From the NCBI GenBank assembly GCA_964462685.1, contig CAYWYR010000012.1, positions 1 to 64,000 of the forward strand: DNA of 64,000 nucleotides. The letters are read 5' to 3'. Each line of letters begins with the position of its first letter. Within the stretch, counting starts at the first letter, position 1. Source of the stretch: CAYWYR01 sp964462685 (lineage in GTDB: Bacteria > Bacteroidota > Ignavibacteria > Kapaibacteriales > UBA2268). The translations under genes and the position numbers were made by a program. Under the pieces are notes generated by a model that saw only the letters and a program-made list of their open reading frames with translations, did no database searches and had not been told where the DNA came from. Shown here in pieces: positions 44,839 through 54,313 of the stretch.

Positions 44839-46875
44839 TCAAAGCTCTTTTCTGAGCCTTGCTACAGGGATATTAAGTTGTTCGCGGTATTTGGCTACGG
44901 TTCTCCTGGCTACTAAGAACCCTTCTTCTTTGAGTAGTTTAGCCAGTTTCTCATCACTGAAAGGTTTGCTTTTACTTTCACGATCAACGATATCTTTTAA
45001 CTTGTTTTTGATTATACGGGTTGATACTTCCTCGCCTTCATCCGAAGGAAGTGACTCACTGAAGAAAAACTTCAGTTCAAAGGTGCCGAAAGGGGTAAGG
45101 ACGTATTTACCGTTTACTATTCTGCATACCGTTGATATATCCAGACCGGTTTGCTCCGCAACATCTTTATAGATAAGGGGTCTCAGCCCGTCTGGGCCTT
45201 CGAAGAAAAATTCTTTCTGAAAGTGAGCTATGGAAGTCATCACTTTGAGCATAGTGTTCTTTCTTTGTTTGAGAGCTTGGATAAGAAACTTAGCATCTTC
45301 TCGTTTACCGCGCAGCCAGTCTTTGGTTTCTTTGTTGATGTTGCGGCTCTTGGCCTCTTTTCTCATGGCCTCGTAGGCTTGGGAAAGCTTTAGTTGAGGC
45401 ATGCGGCTATCATTGATACCGATAAGCAGCTCTCTTATCTCATCATCGGTTTCGATAAGAAAGTCTGGTATAACAGTATTCATTTCCGACTGATAATCGA
45501 GCCCACCCGGTTTGGGGTTCAAGCTTCTTATTTCTTCGAGTGCCCATCTCAGTTTTTCCTCATCAATCTTGTGGTTCTTCATTATCACTGGATAATGTTT
45601 TTTGGCGAACGCTTCGTATGATTTATCGAGTATCTCTAGTGCTAAATCTTGATAAGGGTTTCTTTCGTGGTTTGCTTCAAGTTGAACTGTTAGACATTCT
45701 TTTACTGTTCTTGAACCCAGCCCTGGGGGATCCAGCCTCTGTATTCTTTTTAGGACTTTTTCTGCAGCTTCAAGATCTACTTCTTTGAGAAGTTCAGGTT
45801 CGTCGGCGTCTTTTTTGGGTTTAAACTCATAATCAGGGGGATTGGTATTGATGCCGCTAATGCTGCCATTACCGTTACCGTTGGAATATCCGTTACCGTT
45901 GCCTTTACCGTTATTGATACCATTGCCATTTACTAAAACTGAACCTTTTTGATATGTAGAGGTTTGAGAGGAATGCGGAGCTGTTTCAGTTACGGTATCT
46001 GCGAGTAAAGATCTACTAGAGCTAGACAGGGCAAATAGAAGTGCCGGATTAGAAACGTCTTGTTTGGGTGCATTCATCCCAGAGTTTGCTGACTCTTTAT
46101 CAAAGTTTTTATGGCCGACTTTTGGCCCGTCATTAGCTTTAGGAGCCATTGTACCAAACATCTCGGCATAGCTTCCGCTAAGCTTCATAGTACTATTGCT
46201 ACCATTGGAACTGCCATTGGTATTTTGGTGGTGTATCGCGTTTGATGATGAGCTGTAGCCCGGCTTTCTGATAACGGCGGTTGAACGGTCAAAATTTATC
46301 TCGGCGATAGTTTCGTTTGTTTCATCAACTATCTCTTTCATTTCGCGTCTCAGGTAGCCGTCGGTATCAAGATTGCCCATTATAACCTCGGACAGGACTT
46401 CTTCTTCTGGTGTAATACCTTGCAGGTTGAGCTGCTGCTTCATATCCTTCATGAAGTCGCCTGTGTCCTTTATCTGGAACGGCTCAAAATCATCGTCGTC
46501 TTCATTTCGGGAATTTTTTGGCTGCGGCAGATCGGGGTCGCTACCTTCCCACATGAGATTCTGGAACTCGAAGGGATCGGCAACATCGTCAATCATCTCT
46601 TTTTGCTGCTCGTAGTCGTTTGTATCTAATACGTTATCATTTCCAGAGTTATTGTTTTTTTCTTGTTCGGGGTACGCGTCATCCTCCAGCGGTTTCAGAT
46701 CGAGCTTTTCATAGTCGTCATCATCGCCGTCCTCAAGCATGGGGTTCATCTCAATTTCTTGAAGAACCTGCTGTTCAAGCTGCGCCATAGGAAGCTGCAA
46801 AAGCTTAAGATACTGTATCTGCTGTGGAGTAAGACTCTGGCTGAGAGCCGTCTTCATCCCTATACCTAGCTTCAT
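44839..46875 (-). CDS. rpoN: RNA polymerase sigma-54 factor with long internal insertion
   Basis: About 678 residues from ATG 46875 (GGGGGAAAT upstream); typical sigma-54 is about 480-500. Region I (LGIGMKTALSQSLTPQQIQYLKLLQLPMAQLEQQV) is followed by an acidic region II and the start of the core-binding domain (GNLDTDGYLRREM). The domain then breaks into about 180 residues of Ser/Asn/Gly low-complexity sequence (including NGYSNGNGNG) before resuming at RIQRLDPPGLGSRTVKECL. The RpoN box ARRTVAKYREQL is at the C-terminus. Partner activators include the response regulator at 9759-11114. The DUF3109 gene ends 31 bp upstream. Confidence 0.95.
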   Translation of the reverse strand: MKLGIGMKTALSQSLTPQQIQYLKLLQLPMAQLEQQVLQEIEMNPMLEDGDDDDYEKLDLKPLEDDAYPEQEKNNNSGNDNVLDTNDYEQQKEMIDDVADPFEFQNLMWEGSDPDLPQPKNSRNEDDDDFEPFQIKDTGDFMKDMKQQLNLQGITPEEEVLSEVIMGNLDTDGYLRREMKEIVDETNETIAEINFDRSTAVIRKPGYSSSSNAIHHQNTNGSSNGSNSTMKLSGSYAEMFGTMAPKANDGPKVGHKNFDKESANSGMNAPKQDVSNPALLFALSSSSRSLLADTVTETAPHSSQTSTYQKGSVLVNGNGINNGKGNGNGYSNGNGNGSISGINTNPPDYEFKPKKDADEPELLKEVDLEAAEKVLKRIQRLDPPGLGSRTVKECLTVQLEANHERNPYQDLALEILDKSYEAFAKKHYPVIMKNHKIDEEKLRWALEEIRSLNPKPGGLDYQSEMNTVIPDFLIETDDEIRELLIGINDSRMPQLKLSQAYEAMRKEAKSRNINKETKDWLRGKREDAKFLIQALKQRKNTMLKVMTSIAHFQKEFFFEGPDGLRPLIYKDVAEQTGLDISTVCRIVNGKYVLTPFGTFELKFFFSESLPSDEGEEVSTRIIKNKLKDIVDRESKSKPFSDEKLAKLLKEEGFLVARRTVAKYREQLNIPVARLRKEL

Positions 46876-46906
46876 ATTTCCCCCTGATAAAACCTGATAA
46901 GGTTGA

Positions 46907-47527
46907 TTAATTATTAGAACTGGGACTGATATCCCTTGATTCATTACTCAAACAAGCATTGCCATTTTCTAAGTCTTCAACAAACTGCCTTAAGAGAAGA
47001 TATTTTTCTTCCCCATAAGCCCTTGTGATCGCTTCTTCAAGCATATCGATCATTTTTACTTTTTTCTGATTACCGTTCTTAATTGCAGGTTTGCATACAT
47101 CAAACTTTTCATAATAAAGATATGGGCCACCGTAATCTCCGACTCTAATAGGGAAGAGGTGGCAAGATATCGGTTTTTGAAAATCAGACTGGCCTTCATT
47201 GTAGGCTTTCTCTAGAGAGCATTTCGCTATATCACCATCATAGTAAACAAAAACGCAGTCACGGTTATCGATGCATACTGTGGCAAGTTCGCCGTCAGCG
47301 TCTCTTTCCCATATACCGTTTTCCGCGATATACTCTAGATGTTTTTTAGAGAGGTATTTTTTAGCAGCTGGGAAAGATTTTTCCAGTAGCTCTACTTCGT
47401 TATCGGCAAGCGGGGCACCCGAATCACCGGCAACGGTACAGCATGCACCTTTACATTTATCAAGATCGCAAAGGAAATTGCTGTTGGGTATTTTAGGATC
47501 AACTAATATGTCTTCTATTAGGTACAA
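46907..47527 (-). CDS. DUF3109-family cysteine-rich protein
   Basis: 206 residues. Cysteine pattern LCDLDKCKGACCTVAGDSGAPL, VCIDNRDCVFV and ISCHLFPIRV is that of DUF3109 (related to YkgJ metal-cluster proteins), common in Bacteroidota and of unknown role, possibly Zn/Fe-S binding. It lies just upstream of rpoN in the same direction. No signal peptide. Confidence 0.9.
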   Translation of the reverse strand: MYLIEDILVDPKIPNSNFLCDLDKCKGACCTVAGDSGAPLADNEVELLEKSFPAAKKYLSKKHLEYIAENGIWERDADGELATVCIDNRDCVFVYYDGDIAKCSLEKAYNEGQSDFQKPISCHLFPIRVGDYGGPYLYYEKFDVCKPAIKNGNQKKVKMIDMLEEAITRAYGEEKYLLLRQFVEDLENGNACLSNESRDISPSSNN

Positions 47528-47678
47528 GTCTGCTAGTAATAATTATGCCAATGTTCTTTGTTGCAATATACATCAAAGATTGTAAACACCAAAATATTTA
47601 GAAAATCAATTTCAGATAATTGTTAAGGCAGTGTTAAACTATTGATTTATATAGGCTTACGATAAAATGGGATAGCTG

Positions 47679-48620
47679 TTAAACAATAGCTTCATAAAGT
47701 TCTTCTATCACGGTAATTTTATCCACATCTTTTCCTATAAACACTAGTTGGGAAGATTCTGGTTGATAATGACTATCATATCCAAGTACTGTAAGTGGTT
47801 TTTCTTCACCGTAATACCTAACTGATTCAAAGAATAATGACTGATTATCATTACACTTAACCACACCTTTGATCCTGTAGAACTTATCTGTTTTAAGCAG
47901 TCTATTGATAGTGTATCTAAATAGTTCTATATCAAATGATGCTTCCGAAGTGAATGTAAATGTAGAAAACCCATGGTTTGCACCGCTTTTCTGATTCTTT
48001 AAAAATGTTTTCCGTTCATGGTTAGAATTTAGAAGTTCTATGAAATTTCCATTTATTTCTTTGGATATAGAAGCATCTGAATTAACGATAGATAGTGATT
48101 CTGTTATAGTATCGAGAGTATCTTCTGAATCGTTGTTGTCGGTTTTAGAAAGGTAAAACACATCAGCAAAGGATAGCTGTGTTATGGCAATGTCATCGTT
48201 TTTATAGTCGTTATAGTTGATTGAATCTACGATGCAAATCCCAGTTCCGCGGCGTACTTTACCGAATAATGCCGGCTCGAAAAGTTCTGCCGCTATTGAG
48301 TTGGGATCGGCTACGCCTGTAGCTTCTATAATGATATTATCCATACCCATTTCACTTAGTACGGTCAGCTCTTGTACTAATCTACCTTGTTCTGTGCAGC
48401 ATACGCAGCCGCCGGATACTTCCCTGAGTTCGATTCCTTTCTTGTTGATTATTTTGCCGTCAATCCCTACGCTGCCGAATTCATTTTCCAGTACGGCGGT
48501 TTTGCCTTTTAACTTATTTTTTGACAAAAGTTCATTGATAAATGTTGTCTTTCCAGAACCCAGGTATCCGGTGATAATGATAATCTGGCATTTACCTTCT
48601 GTCTGATAGATTTTTTCCAT
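47679..48620 (-). CDS. COG0523 (CobW/ZNG1-family) GTPase metal chaperone
   Basis: 313 residues. G1 GYLGSGKTTFI near 18, switch NEFGSVGIDG, G3 region IIEATGVADP, and the metal-binding GGCVCC motif near 70, followed by SKTDNND where NKxD is expected. The C-terminal CobW_C domain (FYRIKGVVK...) is present but short. Such proteins deliver Zn, Co or Fe to enzymes; the cargo cannot be told from sequence. Monocistronic; no Zur-type site was recognised. Confidence 0.88.
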   Translation of the reverse strand: MEKIYQTEGKCQIIIITGYLGSGKTTFINELLSKNKLKGKTAVLENEFGSVGIDGKIINKKGIELREVSGGCVCCTEQGRLVQELTVLSEMGMDNIIIEATGVADPNSIAAELFEPALFGKVRRGTGICIVDSINYNDYKNDDIAITQLSFADVFYLSKTDNNDSEDTLDTITESLSIVNSDASISKEINGNFIELLNSNHERKTFLKNQKSGANHGFSTFTFTSEASFDIELFRYTINRLLKTDKFYRIKGVVKCNDNQSLFFESVRYYGEEKPLTVLGYDSHYQPESSQLVFIGKDVDKITVIEELYEAIV

Positions 48621-48725
48621 GCATTATAGGGTAAGTTTGTCGAGTAATAATATTAGTTTTGAGAGATTCTCCAATGGTAACAATATATATTAATATACCG
48701 TTTCAAACATCGAATAGTAACAATA

Positions 48726-49763
48726 ATGAGAATAAGTTCAGAAAGTATGATCAATTCCTTAAAACAACTGTCTTTAGCTATGCTGTTCGTAACCTTTACT
48801 TATGGTTGCGAAGAAGCCGAAGCTATTGAGTTCAACGTTTCTTCAACATCTAATACTATTGAAGTAGTATCGGATAACAATAAACAGTCTTTTGTATTAC
48901 GGCCGGAAAGCTCCAAAGTAATAGAGAAAGTAGAAGATCAGGCTTCGCTTCCGGAAGGTTACAAATATAATATAGGTGCTGGAAGCTTTAACGATCTCCA
49001 ACCCCAGACGATGTATTTTCTGGATCAGTATGTTGACGGAGTGCTGGTTGATACAGAAAAAATTTCAACCCTCGCAATGAAACCTAAAGAGCCTGCTGGT
49101 TCTATAGTATTTGCCGGTCAGTTCATGGAAAAGATAGCAGTTGGGCTGAACAATAAGGATGCTGAAAATGCTCTTATTATCGTATCGCAGAACAGCTTAT
49201 CACAAGAACAGTTGCAGAGAACTGATTTCGCTGCGATCAGAAAAATACTGTCTGACAGGAATTTTAAGGCCGGTTATAATGAGAGGGGTGCAAAACTCGC
49301 TGAAAACTCCTATATAGTATACGCGGGTGAATATAGTTCACCGAGTGTAATTGAGATACCGGTTCCCGAATACAATGAATATACTTTTGCCGTGATAGGC
49401 TATAACGGCGAAGGAGCAGCGGCTAATTTTAATGTTGAGCCGGCTAGCAACAATATCAGAAAAAAGTTTCCGATGATGCCACCACCGATAGCGGTTGACC
49501 CAACGGAGTGGAATATGGAGGACGGATACTTTATGGCAAAGTGGAAACAGCTGCCTGTGGAGGCTAACTATGTTATTTCGGTAGCCACTGATCCTGATTT
49601 CAAGAATGTACTGGCTGAATATGATGAGATAGATTTTGGGAATTTAGACCAGGCACCTGTGATGTATGAAGGCAATGATAGACTTTATTACAGAGTGAGA
49701 GCCGTACAAGGACGAAACAAATCGGGCTGGTCGAATTCGGTTTCGGTTGATCTAGACAAATAA
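48726..49763 (+). CDS. Secreted lipoprotein-like protein with fibronectin-type segment
   Basis: 345 residues. An N-terminal hydrophobic segment (SLAMLFVTFTYGCEEAE) with a lipobox-like TYGC ending at the cysteine; ATG at 48747 gives a more compact leader. The C-terminal 90 residues (FMAKWKQLPVEANYVISVATDPDFKNVLAEY...LYYRVRAVQGRNKSGWSNSVSV) form a fibronectin type III repeat. The middle is beta-rich. Function unknown; probably anchored at the cell surface. A clear terminator follows. Confidence 0.65.
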   Translation: MRISSESMINSLKQLSLAMLFVTFTYGCEEAEAIEFNVSSTSNTIEVVSDNNKQSFVLRPESSKVIEKVEDQASLPEGYKYNIGAGSFNDLQPQTMYFLDQYVDGVLVDTEKISTLAMKPKEPAGSIVFAGQFMEKIAVGLNNKDAENALIIVSQNSLSQEQLQRTDFAAIRKILSDRNFKAGYNERGAKLAENSYIVYAGEYSSPSVIEIPVPEYNEYTFAVIGYNGEGAAANFNVEPASNNIRKKFPMMPPPIAVDPTEWNMEDGYFMAKWKQLPVEANYVISVATDPDFKNVLAEYDEIDFGNLDQAPVMYEGNDRLYYRVRAVQGRNKSGWSNSVSVDLDK

Positions 49764-49787
49764 TTATTACGATCAGATATCAATGCT

Positions 49788-49818
49788 AAAGCCTGCTTTA
49801 TATTAAGCGGGCTTTTTT
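49788..49818 (+). terminator. Rho-independent terminator
   Basis: Stem AAAGCCTGCTT/AAGCGGGCTTT (one G-T pair), loop TATATT, then T6. Lies 24 bp after the 48726-49763 gene and before the convergent gmhA. Confidence 0.88.
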
Positions 49819-49830
49819 ATTTAGGCTTTT

Positions 49831-50418
49831 CTATTTGGGATAGACTATCTCTTCTATCATCTGGCACCACAGATGACCTATCATAATATGAGACTCTTGG
49901 ATATGTGCGGTATTATCTGAAGGTACGATGATCTTATTATTGATATGATTCATGTTGCCACCGTCCTTACCGAGCATAGCAACACAATCAATTTTCATTT
50001 CTTTTGCGGTATCGAATGCTCTGAGTACATTGGGTGAATTACCGCTTGTACTTATCCCGACTAAAATATCTCCTTTTTTGCCATAAGCCTGAACGCACCT
50101 CGCAAATACGTTCTCGAAGCCGATATCATTGCCACCGGCCGTCATAATCGAAGCATCAACCGTCAGGGCGAGTGCTGGTATTGCTGGCCTTTCATAACTA
50201 CCTCTCAGGCGAATGACAAGCTCGGCCGCTAAATGCTGGCTATCGGCTGCTGAGCCGCCGTTACCACAGAACATTATCTTATTACCTTCTGCAATAGCGG
50301 ATGCCATCAGCCTGCCTATTCTTTCAATCTCTGTTAAATAGGGATCGGATAGTAGTTCTTGCTTGGTAGTTATAGAAGCATTGATATGTTCTTTTATGAT
50401 ATTGCTGTATGATCCCAT
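49831..50418 (-). CDS. gmhA: Phosphoheptose isomerase (SIS domain)
   Basis: About 195 residues from ATG 50418 (MGSYSNIIKEHINAS); the frame is open upstream to a TTG at 50460 that adds no conserved sequence. The SIS fold is marked by FCGNGGSAADSQHLAAELV and GISTSGNSPNVLRAF, with TAHIQESHIMIGH near the C-terminus. It makes D-glycero-D-manno-heptose 7-phosphate, the first step to LPS heptose. No other heptose genes are adjacent. Confidence 0.9.
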   Translation of the reverse strand: MGSYSNIIKEHINASITTKQELLSDPYLTEIERIGRLMASAIAEGNKIMFCGNGGSAADSQHLAAELVIRLRGSYERPAIPALALTVDASIMTAGGNDIGFENVFARCVQAYGKKGDILVGISTSGNSPNVLRAFDTAKEMKIDCVAMLGKDGGNMNHINNKIIVPSDNTAHIQESHIMIGHLWCQMIEEIVYPK

Positions 50419-50460
50419 ATAGAGTGCCTGTTTGAGTCCGTGTGACGTTTTTACAATCAA

Positions 50461-51393
50461 TTAATATGATATCAAGAAGCCGATATTGCTTGCCTGGCTC
50501 CACTGTCTTTTTGCGATTTGATCTTCGTCATATAGGAAGGTACCAGATAGTGTGACGTTCACAAAATCATTAACTTGAAGAGTTATAATCGCATCCAGTC
50601 TGTGATCGATGGTATTGACTTCGGTGATTGTCTCATAGTTGGCGAACATAAGATATCTGGATTGTAAGCTTATATTTTCCATAAGCTTGCGAGTATATCC
50701 CATGTCTAACTGAAATGCTAGTTCATTCCTGATATACTCCCCTTCTTCTACCCCGAAGAGCTTTTTGGGAGAGCCATCGGCTGGCTCTGGCTTAACATCA
50801 TAAAGTTCTTGATCAGCAACTAAAGTTTGACGCAACGTACCGGTACCGAATCTGGCAAAGAAATTCTGATTTGGTTTGTATTCCACACCTACAGCTTCTG
50901 TAAGAAAGCCAGGCGCCATAAAATTAGATATAAGAATCTGAGTCGGGTCTCCGTTATCGTCTTCGCCGAACTGGTAGCCAGGTGCGAACTGTGATCGGAA
51001 GTTGAAGGAGCCGAAAGCGTTCCAGTCGCCACTTATCACATATCCATATTTGCTGTCCAGGAATATCTGATCGACTGTTTTACGCCAGGTATCACCACCT
51101 TGTGTACTTTTCTGCTGCCCGAATTCGAGTAATGCCTGATTATCCCATGTATGTTTGCCTTCAGAATAGTTAGCCATAGCTTTAGCGATGATACCGAAAG
51201 CGATATTATTGGTACCACCACCCTGCCAGTTATCTGAAAAGGAGGCCTGGTTCAGGTTTATACCCAAGGAGGCCTGATGGGTCCAAGATGAATCAACGGC
51301 AACAGAGTCGGGAGCGGTACCCGTATTGGTGTTCTGTGAATATGATAGGCTAGTGATGCCGGCAGTAAGGACCGCAACCAACAGGTAACGCAT
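50461..51393 (-). CDS. DUF3078 outer-membrane protein
   Basis: About 310 residues from ATG 51393 with signal peptide MRYLLVAVLTAGITSLSYSQ. The DUF3078 pattern LGINLNQASFSDNWQGGGTNNIAFG and later barrel strands (YGYVISGDWNAFGSFNFRSQF, FARFGTGTLRQTLV) are clear. Outer-membrane barrel common in Bacteroidota. Its stop lies 43 bp upstream of the gmhA start in the same direction. Confidence 0.9.
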   Translation of the reverse strand: MRYLLVAVLTAGITSLSYSQNTNTGTAPDSVAVDSSWTHQASLGINLNQASFSDNWQGGGTNNIAFGIIAKAMANYSEGKHTWDNQALLEFGQQKSTQGGDTWRKTVDQIFLDSKYGYVISGDWNAFGSFNFRSQFAPGYQFGEDDNGDPTQILISNFMAPGFLTEAVGVEYKPNQNFFARFGTGTLRQTLVADQELYDVKPEPADGSPKKLFGVEEGEYIRNELAFQLDMGYTRKLMENISLQSRYLMFANYETITEVNTIDHRLDAIITLQVNDFVNVTLSGTFLYDEDQIAKRQWSQASNIGFLISY

Positions 51394-51630
51394 TTGATGT
51401 TCTCTTAATAATGTGAAATATAAGTATATAGACTGTTGTAATATGCAACAGTCCAAAACTAATACATTTATATTTAATCGGTATATTTTTACTGCAAACC
51501 GTTAGTTAGATAAACTGTTGATTTTGTTACCGATATATAAACTTTAGAGTTCTTATATTCGTTAGCTAAGGCGATCGGAGAATAAAAAAAATCAAATCAC
51601 TTTTAATAATATTAATCTCGGACTGGTTTA

Positions 51631-52911
51631 ATGTCATTACTGAAAGATAAGCTTGCCGCCAAGTTCCCTGGTCAGGCAGAGTCAATCAAGAACTTTACTA
51701 AAGAGTACGGTGAAAACGTAGTATCAGAAGTAACCCTAAAGCAGGTTTACGGAGGTATGAGAGGTGTAAAAGGCCTCGTATGTGATACATCTGAGGTACC
51801 CCCTGATAAGGGTCTTATTATCCGTGGGTATGAGCTGGGCGATATCAAGGACAGGTTACCTGAAGAGATTTTCTGGCTATTACTTACTGGTGATCTGCCA
51901 AACGAGGAAGAGCTGAAAGACCTTCAACAAGATATAGTTTCTCGCCAGGCCGTTCCGGAGTATGTATGGAGCGTATTGGACACAATGCCGGAAGATTCCC
52001 ACCCGATGGCCATGTTCAATACTGGTATCCTGATTATGCAACGCGAATCGGTTTTTGCTAAGCGATACGCTGAAGGAATGCCGAAATCTGAGTATTGGGA
52101 AGCCACTCTAGAGGATTCTCTAAATATTATAGCTAGAATACCTGCGATAGCGGCATATATCTACCGCAAGAAATACCGTGACGGTAATCGTGTAGATGCC
52201 AACAACGATCTTGACTGGGGCGCTAACTTTGGCCACATGTTAGGCATAGATGACAAAGACGGTGATTTCAAAAAGCTAATGCAGCTTTATATGACTCTAC
52301 ACAGCGATCACGAAGGCGGTAATGTATCAGCTTTCTCTGCTCGCACGATCAACTCCGCTCTTTCTGACCTTTATTATTCACTTTCTGGTGGGCTGAACGG
52401 CCTTGCGGGCCCATTGCACGGCCTAGCAAATCAAGAGTGCCTGAAATGGGTACTTGAGACTATGGATAAATTCGGCGGTAACCCAAGCAAGGAAGATCTT
52501 GAGAAATACACTTGGGATACTCTTAATTCTGGTAGGGTAGTGCCAGGATACGGCCACGCAGTTCTTCGCGTTACCGATCCACGCTTTACGGCATTCCATG
52601 CTTTCGGTGCTGAACACTTCCCAGAGGATCCTGTTTTCAAAACAGTATCTGATCTATTTGAGGTAGTTCCATCGGTACTTAAGCAAATAGAGAAAATCTC
52701 GAATCCATGGCCAAACGTAGATGCGGCTTCTGGCTCGCTTCTATACCACTACGGGCTTAAGGAATTCGAATACTATACTGTTCTTTTCTCCGTATCAAGG
52801 GCTTTGGGAATATCGGCACAAGCGATTATGCAACGCGGATACGGCTTGCCGATCACAAGACCGAAATCACTGCCGACGCATAAACTTAAAGAGATAGTTG
52901 GTGCTAACTAA
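51631..52911 (+). CDS. gltA: Citrate synthase (mitochondrial-type)
   Basis: 426 residues. Catalyses oxaloacetate plus acetyl-CoA to citrate. Active-site segments are LHSDHEGGNVSAF (first His), GPLHGLANQE (second His), PGYGHAVLRVTDPR (third His) and NPWPNVDAASGSLLYHYG (Asp). The sequence and length match the eukaryotic mitochondrial-like type II group also found in some FCB bacteria. Monocistronic with its own terminator; no other TCA gene nearby. Confidence 0.95.
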   Translation: MSLLKDKLAAKFPGQAESIKNFTKEYGENVVSEVTLKQVYGGMRGVKGLVCDTSEVPPDKGLIIRGYELGDIKDRLPEEIFWLLLTGDLPNEEELKDLQQDIVSRQAVPEYVWSVLDTMPEDSHPMAMFNTGILIMQRESVFAKRYAEGMPKSEYWEATLEDSLNIIARIPAIAAYIYRKKYRDGNRVDANNDLDWGANFGHMLGIDDKDGDFKKLMQLYMTLHSDHEGGNVSAFSARTINSALSDLYYSLSGGLNGLAGPLHGLANQECLKWVLETMDKFGGNPSKEDLEKYTWDTLNSGRVVPGYGHAVLRVTDPRFTAFHAFGAEHFPEDPVFKTVSDLFEVVPSVLKQIEKISNPWPNVDAASGSLLYHYGLKEFEYYTVLFSVSRALGISAQAIMQRGYGLPITRPKSLPTHKLKEIVGAN

Positions 52912-53024
52912 TAGTTTTGCAAGATAGACTTTATTCTGAAATCCCCGCTTATTGATAGGTGGGGATTTTTTTTGTGGTTAATTTCTGGGTTCACTTCTTC
53001 GGTAATTGTCTTTTCGGCTGTCAT
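52908..53024 (-). CDS. Possible 38-residue ORF with strong ribosome-binding site
   Basis: AAGAGGAGAGTGAT precedes the ATG at 53024, an unusually good Shine-Dalgarno for this genome. The product begins MTAEKTITEEVNPEINHKK and ends at TAG 52908, running antisense through the citrate synthase terminator. Most likely the 5' remnant of a deleted gene or a small peptide; protein evidence is absent. Confidence 0.25.
   Translation of the reverse strand: MTAEKTITEEVNPEINHKKNPHLSISGDFRIKSILQNY
52939..52973 (+). terminator. Rho-independent terminator after citrate synthase
   Basis: AAATCCCC and GGGGATTT form a perfect 8-bp stem around a 14-nt loop, followed by T8. Confidence 0.9.
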
Positions 53025-53097
53025 ATCACTCTCCTCTTTTTTATATGAAACAAGTTGGGATTGGCTAATGTTACATCTGCTGTAGTTAAATTGCGGT

Positions 53098-53517
53098 ATG
53101 CAGGAACGTAAATCAAAATCTTGGCGCAGGCTCCTCGGTTACCCTTTGATGGTATCGATATATGCCCCGCTTATGATAGCAATATCATACTTGCTTATTG
53201 CTATGGGGAAAGTGACGGCTATAGTCGGGCTGGTACTGGCTACGATATCGATAGCGGTGGTGGTGCCGCATTTTTCTGTTACCTGGGCGTTCAACAGGGT
53301 AGCAAGAGGGGTAAGCAGATCGATCTTGCCGCTGCTTTTTATAAATATCACGCTGATACTGGGCGGCGCTTTTATAGTACATTATGCATATTCCCAATAT
53401 ATGCCGAATGACACTATAGGCCCGCATATAATAAAGATAGCCGGCCTTATAGGCTTTTTGAGGGCAGGGCTTTACGGGATACAATCGTATATGCTACTGC
53501 AGAAGAGGAAAGGGTGA
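53098..53517 (+). CDS. Small integral membrane protein, unknown
   Basis: 139 residues, basic N-terminus (MQERKSKSWRR) then four predicted helices near 17-37, 38-58, 75-97 and 108-128. No family recognised. It converges on the truncated protease remnant at 53472-53894 and overlaps it by 46 bp, consistent with the protease array having been cut off here. Confidence 0.65.
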   Translation: MQERKSKSWRRLLGYPLMVSIYAPLMIAISYLLIAMGKVTAIVGLVLATISIAVVVPHFSVTWAFNRVARGVSRSILPLLFINITLILGGAFIVHYAYSQYMPNDTIGPHIIKIAGLIGFLRAGLYGIQSYMLLQKRKG

Positions 53518-53894
53518 GAGGTAAAGATTAAGGCGAGTCTCTCTGTGCTATCTGTAAATGTATAAATGCCAATCCCTATTTTTTTAAATGTACTAAAGTT
53601 AAGGACTTTTCCAAAACTACTTTCATAAATAGTATCGTTCCATAGTTTCTTCCTAATTCTAGTATAACTGAATTTATTTTCTGGTCGATCTATCATACTT
53701 AATAGAGAATCAATGCTCAGAGAATTATCATTAATGATTTCAAATGAATTCGATAGTTTTTCCAACTTCTTGTTAGATTTAAAATCTGAATTGTATTCTA
53801 CAACATTTGATTTTAGTTTAAGTACAACTTTCTGTTGACTAATTGATGATGTAGAGACAATTATGAAAATAAGCGTTAGATAGGTTAGTTTCAT
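53472..53894 (-). pseudogene. Truncated protease precursor (cassette D remnant)
   Basis: 140 codons: signal peptide (MKLTYLTLIFIIVSTSSISQ), then a propeptide-like stretch (VVLKLKSNVVEYNS...KLEKLSNSFEI) resembling the start of the subtilisin-type protein at 59857-62229. The reading frame runs into antisense of the neighbouring plus-strand gene and ends without any catalytic domain or sorting tail. Its ATG overlaps the stop of the upstream lipoprotein by 4 bp, as in the intact cassettes. It is either a deletion remnant or a standalone propeptide. Confidence 0.6.
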
Positions 53895-54313
53895 CTCTCC
53901 CTCCTGATCGTTTTTAGGTAGTAGCTGTTTACATACACGTCAAAAGAGTCTTTTGGTACAAAAATTTCCTCGATTAATGTGATGGTATCAAGAACTCTAT
54001 CTTGGCGGTAAAGACAATTTCGGTAATAAAATTTAAGGATGACGTTTAAAGAACCATTATCTATTTTAAGGGAATCAATAGCATAACTATGATTTCTTAT
54101 GCTATTGTAATAGTATGTTAAACTTATGTCTACTAGTGAATTCTCGTTGTTAAAGGAAATATCATAATCGTCTGGGGCTATTTTGGGATATATTAATGTA
54201 TCGCAATTATTTAATTCTTCATGATAATCGGTTGTTACAATTGTCTTCGTATCCTCGCATCCAATCGTAATAATAGTAATCGCTATTATTAGAACAATTA
54301 TATTTGCTTTCAT
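53891..54313 (-). CDS. Small lipoprotein, cassette D
   Basis: 140 residues with lipoprotein signal MKANIIVLIIAITIITIGCED (lipobox TIGC). The body (YHEELNNCDTLIYP...LKFYYRNC...FVPKDSFDVYVNSYYLK) shares the final pattern (FDVYVN..L) with the lipoproteins of cassettes A and B (YQIFVNDTLQKD, YDVYLNDSLLKD). Its start overlaps a coiled-coil mini-ORF (ATGA) and its stop overlaps the truncated protease (4 bp), so translation of the three is coupled. Function unknown; candidate protease partner. Confidence 0.7.
   Translation of the reverse strand: MKANIIVLIIAITIITIGCEDTKTIVTTDYHEELNNCDTLIYPKIAPDDYDISFNNENSLVDISLTYYYNSIRNHSYAIDSLKIDNGSLNVILKFYYRNCLYRQDRVLDTITLIEEIFVPKDSFDVYVNSYYLKTIRRER

Noticed and set aside
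44839..46944. Start of RpoN at 46944
   Set aside because: Would add 23 residues unlike sigma-54 region I and overlap the DUF3109 gene; ATG 46875 with GGGGGAAAT upstream gives the normal N-terminus.
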